Origin: Alphaproteobacteria bacterium
Lineage (GTDB): Bacteria > Pseudomonadota > Alphaproteobacteria > Sphingomonadales > Sphingomonadaceae
Assembly: GCA_005882415.1 (NCBI GenBank)
Contig: VBAE01000089.1
Location: 1-29,439, forward strand
DNA length: 29,439 bases
Reading direction: 5' to 3'
The notes beneath the pieces are model-generated. The model saw nothing but the letters and a program-made list of their open reading frames with translations, searched no databases and was not told the origin of the DNA. Positions within the stretch are counted from its first letter, which is position 1. Each line of letters starts with the position of its first letter. Below are positions 27,323 through 29,439 of the stretch, piece by piece. The position numbers and the translations under genes are program-made.

Positions 27323-27468
27323 GAGCGGCGCCAACTCTTTAGCCGCGAAGCTTCCGCCGCGACAACCACTTCCTCGGCCGCGTGTTTGCCGACGGAACGG
27401 GAACAAGGGAGGTGGCAGGGCGGTTGAGGGACGTTCCGAAACAATCCCGCTTTGGGAAAGGAACCAGT

Positions 27469-28146
27469 ATGCGTAACAAAAACAGGATCATGGGCAGCGC
27501 CGCCGCTGCCGCTCTCCTCCTCACCACCGCCTGCGTCACCGACCCGAACACCGGCGAGCGCCATATTTCGAAGACCGCGATCGGCGCCGGCGTCGGCGCG
27601 GTGGCCGGCTATTTCGGCGGCGACCTGATCGGCGGCCGCCACGACCGGACCGAGAAGATCGTCGGAACCGGCGTCGGCGTTCTCGCCGGCGCGGCGGTCG
27701 GCGCCTATATGGACAAGCAGGAGCGCGAGCTTCGCCAGCGCACCGCCGGCACCGGGGTCGAGGTCGACCGCCAAGGCGACGAGCTGGTCCTCACCATGCC
27801 GTCCGGGATCACCTTCCCGATCAACAGCGCCGAGATCCAGCCGCCTTTCTATTCGACACTCGACCAGGTCGCGACCACTCTCGCCGCTTATCCCTCGACC
27901 CTGATCGACGTCTACGGCCACACCGATCCGTCGGGCGGCGACCGGATCAATATCCCCCTGTCGCAGAACCGCGCCCAGTCGGTCGCGAATTACCTGACCC
28001 AGCGCGGCGTCGGCTCGACGCGGATCGCCACCCAGGGCTTCGGCTCGAGCCGGCCCCTTCCGGGCAACGCGAACGCCACCGAGGCGGAGCGCGCCGCCAA
28101 CCGCCGGGTGGAGATCCGGATCGATCCCTTGGAGCAGAACGGGTAA
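27469..28146 (+). CDS. OmpA-family lipoprotein with glycine zipper (YiaD-like)
   Basis: A 225-residue envelope protein. The signal MRNKNRIMGSAAAAALLLTT ends before Ala21-Cys22, a likely lipidation site. Residues about 38-75 are glycine-zipper helices (GAGVGAVAGYFGGDLIGG, GTGVGVLAGAAVGAYM). Residues about 110-222 are an OmpA C-terminal peptidoglycan-binding domain with DVYGHTDPSGGDRINIPLSQ, NRAQSVANYL and AANRRVEIRI, so it probably links the outer membrane to the cell wall. AAAGGA lies before ATG 27469. The frame is open 29 codons further upstream, but that part has no signal character. It is divergent from the broken CNNM gene and convergent with tadA. Confidence 0.92.
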   Translation: MRNKNRIMGSAAAAALLLTTACVTDPNTGERHISKTAIGAGVGAVAGYFGGDLIGGRHDRTEKIVGTGVGVLAGAAVGAYMDKQERELRQRTAGTGVEVDRQGDELVLTMPSGITFPINSAEIQPPFYSTLDQVATTLAAYPSTLIDVYGHTDPSGGDRINIPLSQNRAQSVANYLTQRGVGSTRIATQGFGSSRPLPGNANATEAERAANRRVEIRIDPLEQNG

Positions 28147-28152
28147 GCGCGG

Positions 28153-28318
28153 TCCTCCCTGCGAGCGGAAGCTCGGGGGGAGGGGGACCACACGAAGTGT
28201 GGGGGAGGGGTAGAAGGCTGGGTGTCGGTGGTTCTCGCGAGAACCTCTTATATCGGCGCCAGCTACCCCTCCACCCCGTTTCACGGGGTCCCCCTCCCCC
28301 CGCTTCGCGCGGGGAGGA
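28153..28318. repeat. Long inverted-repeat element, family B copy B
   Basis: Ends TCCTCCC (28153-28159) and GGGGAGGA (28311-28318). The nested hairpins are CCACAC-GAA-GTGTGG (28188-28202) and ACCCCG-TTTCA-CGGGGT (28273-28289). The loops GAA and TTTCA are the same as in copy A at 21154-21318 while the stems differ. It fills the gap between the convergent OmpA-type gene and tadA. Confidence 0.9.
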
Positions 28319-28322
28319 ATGC

Positions 28323-28775
28323 CTACCGCCGTTCCCTGAAGAACGATCGCAGCATTTCCGCCGCTTCCGCCTCGCCGATCCCCGGGTACACCTCCGGGGC
28401 ATGGTGGCAGGTGGGTTGGGTGAAGAGTCTCGGGCCGTTCACCACCGCTCCGCCCTTCGGGTCGGGGGCGGCGAAATAGAGGCGCCCGATCCTCGCTAAA
28501 GCAATCGCCCCCGCGCACATCGCGCAGGGCTCCAGCGTTACCCACAGGTCGCAGCCGTCGAGGCGGGAGGTGCCGAGCGCCTGCGCTGCGGCGCGGATGG
28601 CGACCATTTCGGCATGGGCGCTGGGATCGTGCGAATCGCGCATCGCGTTGCGCGCCTCCGCCACAATCGACCCGCCGCGAGTCACCACCGCGCCGACCGG
28701 CACCTCGCCGGCCGCTGCGGCCTCGCCCGCGAGCGCAAGCGCCCGGCGCATCGGTTCTGGAAGCGGGAAGGCCAT
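28323..28775 (-). CDS. tadA: tRNA-specific adenosine deaminase TadA
   Basis: TadA deaminates adenosine 34 of tRNA-Arg(ACG) to inosine. The 150-residue protein has the zinc deaminase signature: His54-Ala-Glu56 in SAHAEMVAI (zinc ligand and proton shuttle) and Cys84/Cys87 in LEPCAMCAGAI. The N-terminal ALALAGEAAAAGEVPVGAVV and the later ARIGRLYFAAPDPKGG are typical. Length is normal. The stop lies five bases from the family B repeat. It is followed upstream, on the same strand, by the gene for an 85-residue membrane-anchored protein, but the 37-base gap shows no terminator. Confidence 0.95.
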   Translation of the reverse strand: MAFPLPEPMRRALALAGEAAAAGEVPVGAVVTRGGSIVAEARNAMRDSHDPSAHAEMVAIRAAAQALGTSRLDGCDLWVTLEPCAMCAGAIALARIGRLYFAAPDPKGGAVVNGPRLFTQPTCHHAPEVYPGIGEAEAAEMLRSFFRERR

Positions 28776-28812
28776 GGCGCCGACTAGCGCGCCCTAGCCC
28801 TCGCAGCAAAGC

Positions 28813-29070
28813 CTACTGGCTGTTGCCGACCGTGACCGCCGGGACCTCGACCTGCTTGGTCTGCATCTCGACGGTGGGGACGCTGACGTTTGTGGTGGTA
28901 GTTCCGACCTGGATCGGATTGACCTTCACGTCGTAGCCCGGAGCCTGGCCGGCGACGACCGTCGGCGCCTTCGCTTCGCGATACTGGCTGACGTCGATCA
29001 CGTTCAGCCAGACGAGGCCGATGACGACGAGGATGGCGACGGCGATCAGCAGCAGTAAAGCGCGCAGCAT
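28813..29070 (-). CDS. Small membrane-anchored hypothetical protein
   Basis: An 85-residue protein with one N-terminal membrane helix (MLRALLLLIAVAILVVIGLV) and a 60-residue tail rich in Val, Thr and Gln, probably periplasmic (VNPIQVGTTTTNVSVPTVEM, then QTKQVEVPAVTVGNSQ). The repeated V-P/T-V pattern suggests extended beta structure. GAGGGAG lies eight bases before ATG 29070 and TTATAAC further up could be a -10 element. It lies 37 bases before tadA, so the two may be cotranscribed. Function unknown. Confidence 0.8.
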   Translation of the reverse strand: MLRALLLLIAVAILVVIGLVWLNVIDVSQYREAKAPTVVAGQAPGYDVKVNPIQVGTTTTNVSVPTVEMQTKQVEVPAVTVGNSQ

Positions 29071-29176
29071 CCGGTTTTCTCCCTCTTGCCCTTAACCGGG
29101 GTTATAACGACTCCCCCGGCGGCAAGGTTGCACCTCCGCAACGACAGCGCAAGCCGCGCCTCGGGCGGCTGCGAGG

Positions 29177-29205
29177 TTGACGAAATCGGCCGCAGCCGCT
29201 ATCCG
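29177..29205 (+). promoter_or_regulatory. Sigma-70-like promoter candidate for rpmB
   Basis: TTGACG (29177-29182) and TATCCG (29200-29205) are 17 bases apart, 50 bases upstream of the rpmB ATG. Confidence 0.55.
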
Positions 29206-29255
29206 CGCGCTCTTTCCGGGGCCATGCCCCGCAACATCATCCGGGATTAGACACG

Positions 29256-29439
29256 ATGTCGCGCATTTGCGAACTGACCGGCAAGGGCCGGCAGGTGGGC
29301 CACAATGTTTCCCACGCCAACAACAAGACCAAGCGCAGCTTCCTGCCGAATCTGCAGAACGTGACGCTGATTTCCGACGCCCTCGGCCGCAGCGTCAAGC
29401 TGCGCGTGTCGATGAACGGGCTTCGTTCGGTCGAGCATG
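29256..29439 (+). CDS. rpmB: 50S ribosomal protein L28 (3' end outside window)
   Basis: The first 61 codons read MSRICELTGKGRQVGHNVSH then ANNKTKRSFLPNLQNVTLIS, the well-known L28 N-terminus with VSHANNKTKR and FLPN. L28 is a structural protein of the large ribosomal subunit. The start ATG 29256 matches the family; the ribosome site is weak. The frame is open to the window edge. It is divergent from the small membrane protein gene at 28813-29070. Confidence 0.95.
   Translation, partial: MSRICELTGKGRQVGHNVSHANNKTKRSFLPNLQNVTLISDALGRSVKLRVSMNGLRSVEH

Overview
The window looks like chromosomal DNA from an alphaproteobacterium of the order Sphingomonadales. The clues are high GC, two very large TonB-dependent receptors of the kind sphingomonads carry in quantity, small families typical of this group (DUF6894, DUF2093, a small exported protein with a C..ETGS..C core) and housekeeping genes in alphaproteobacterial style. 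Species cannot be named from the sequence alone.

Layout. 1-1862: start of a divergent gene, then purE-purK, ending in an inverted-repeat element. 1872-9192: an M16 lipoprotein protease (minus), a DUF4157 metallopeptidase-like protein fused to an apparent ChaN/EreA/Tiki-type domain (plus), and clpB (plus) behind a good heat-shock promoter candidate. 9299-10438: DUF6894 protein and a Crp/Fnr regulator. 10659-20356: an all-minus accessory block of two TonB-dependent receptors flanking a PKHD-type 2OG-Fe(II) oxygenase, a sulfotransferase-like protein, a small exported Cys-pair protein and a TPR-aspartyl hydroxylase. 20574-25951: an exported hypothetical gene, then xseA-DUF2093-M23 peptidase (minus) divergent from purD and two small membrane-protein genes (plus). 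26076-29439: a disrupted CNNM/CorC 'hemolysin' gene, an OmpA-type lipoprotein, tadA, a small membrane-anchored protein and the start of rpmB.

How things fit. purE, purK and purD serve de novo purine synthesis. XseA, TadA, ClpB and L28 are DNA, RNA and protein housekeeping. The 10659-20356 block probably pairs outer-membrane uptake with hydroxylating and possibly sulfating enzymes; its substrate is unknown. The DUF4157 protein is an orphan: no injection-system or immunity gene lies beside it.

The strongest whole-window pattern is structural. All five convergent gene junctions (about 1.8, 10.5, 21.2, 26.0 and 28.2 kb) carry an inverted-repeat element and I found none elsewhere. Two families occur twice, and between copies the hairpin loops stay the same while the stems change in compensating pairs. 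This resembles paired REP elements (REPINs) and suggests a selected or mobilised structure.
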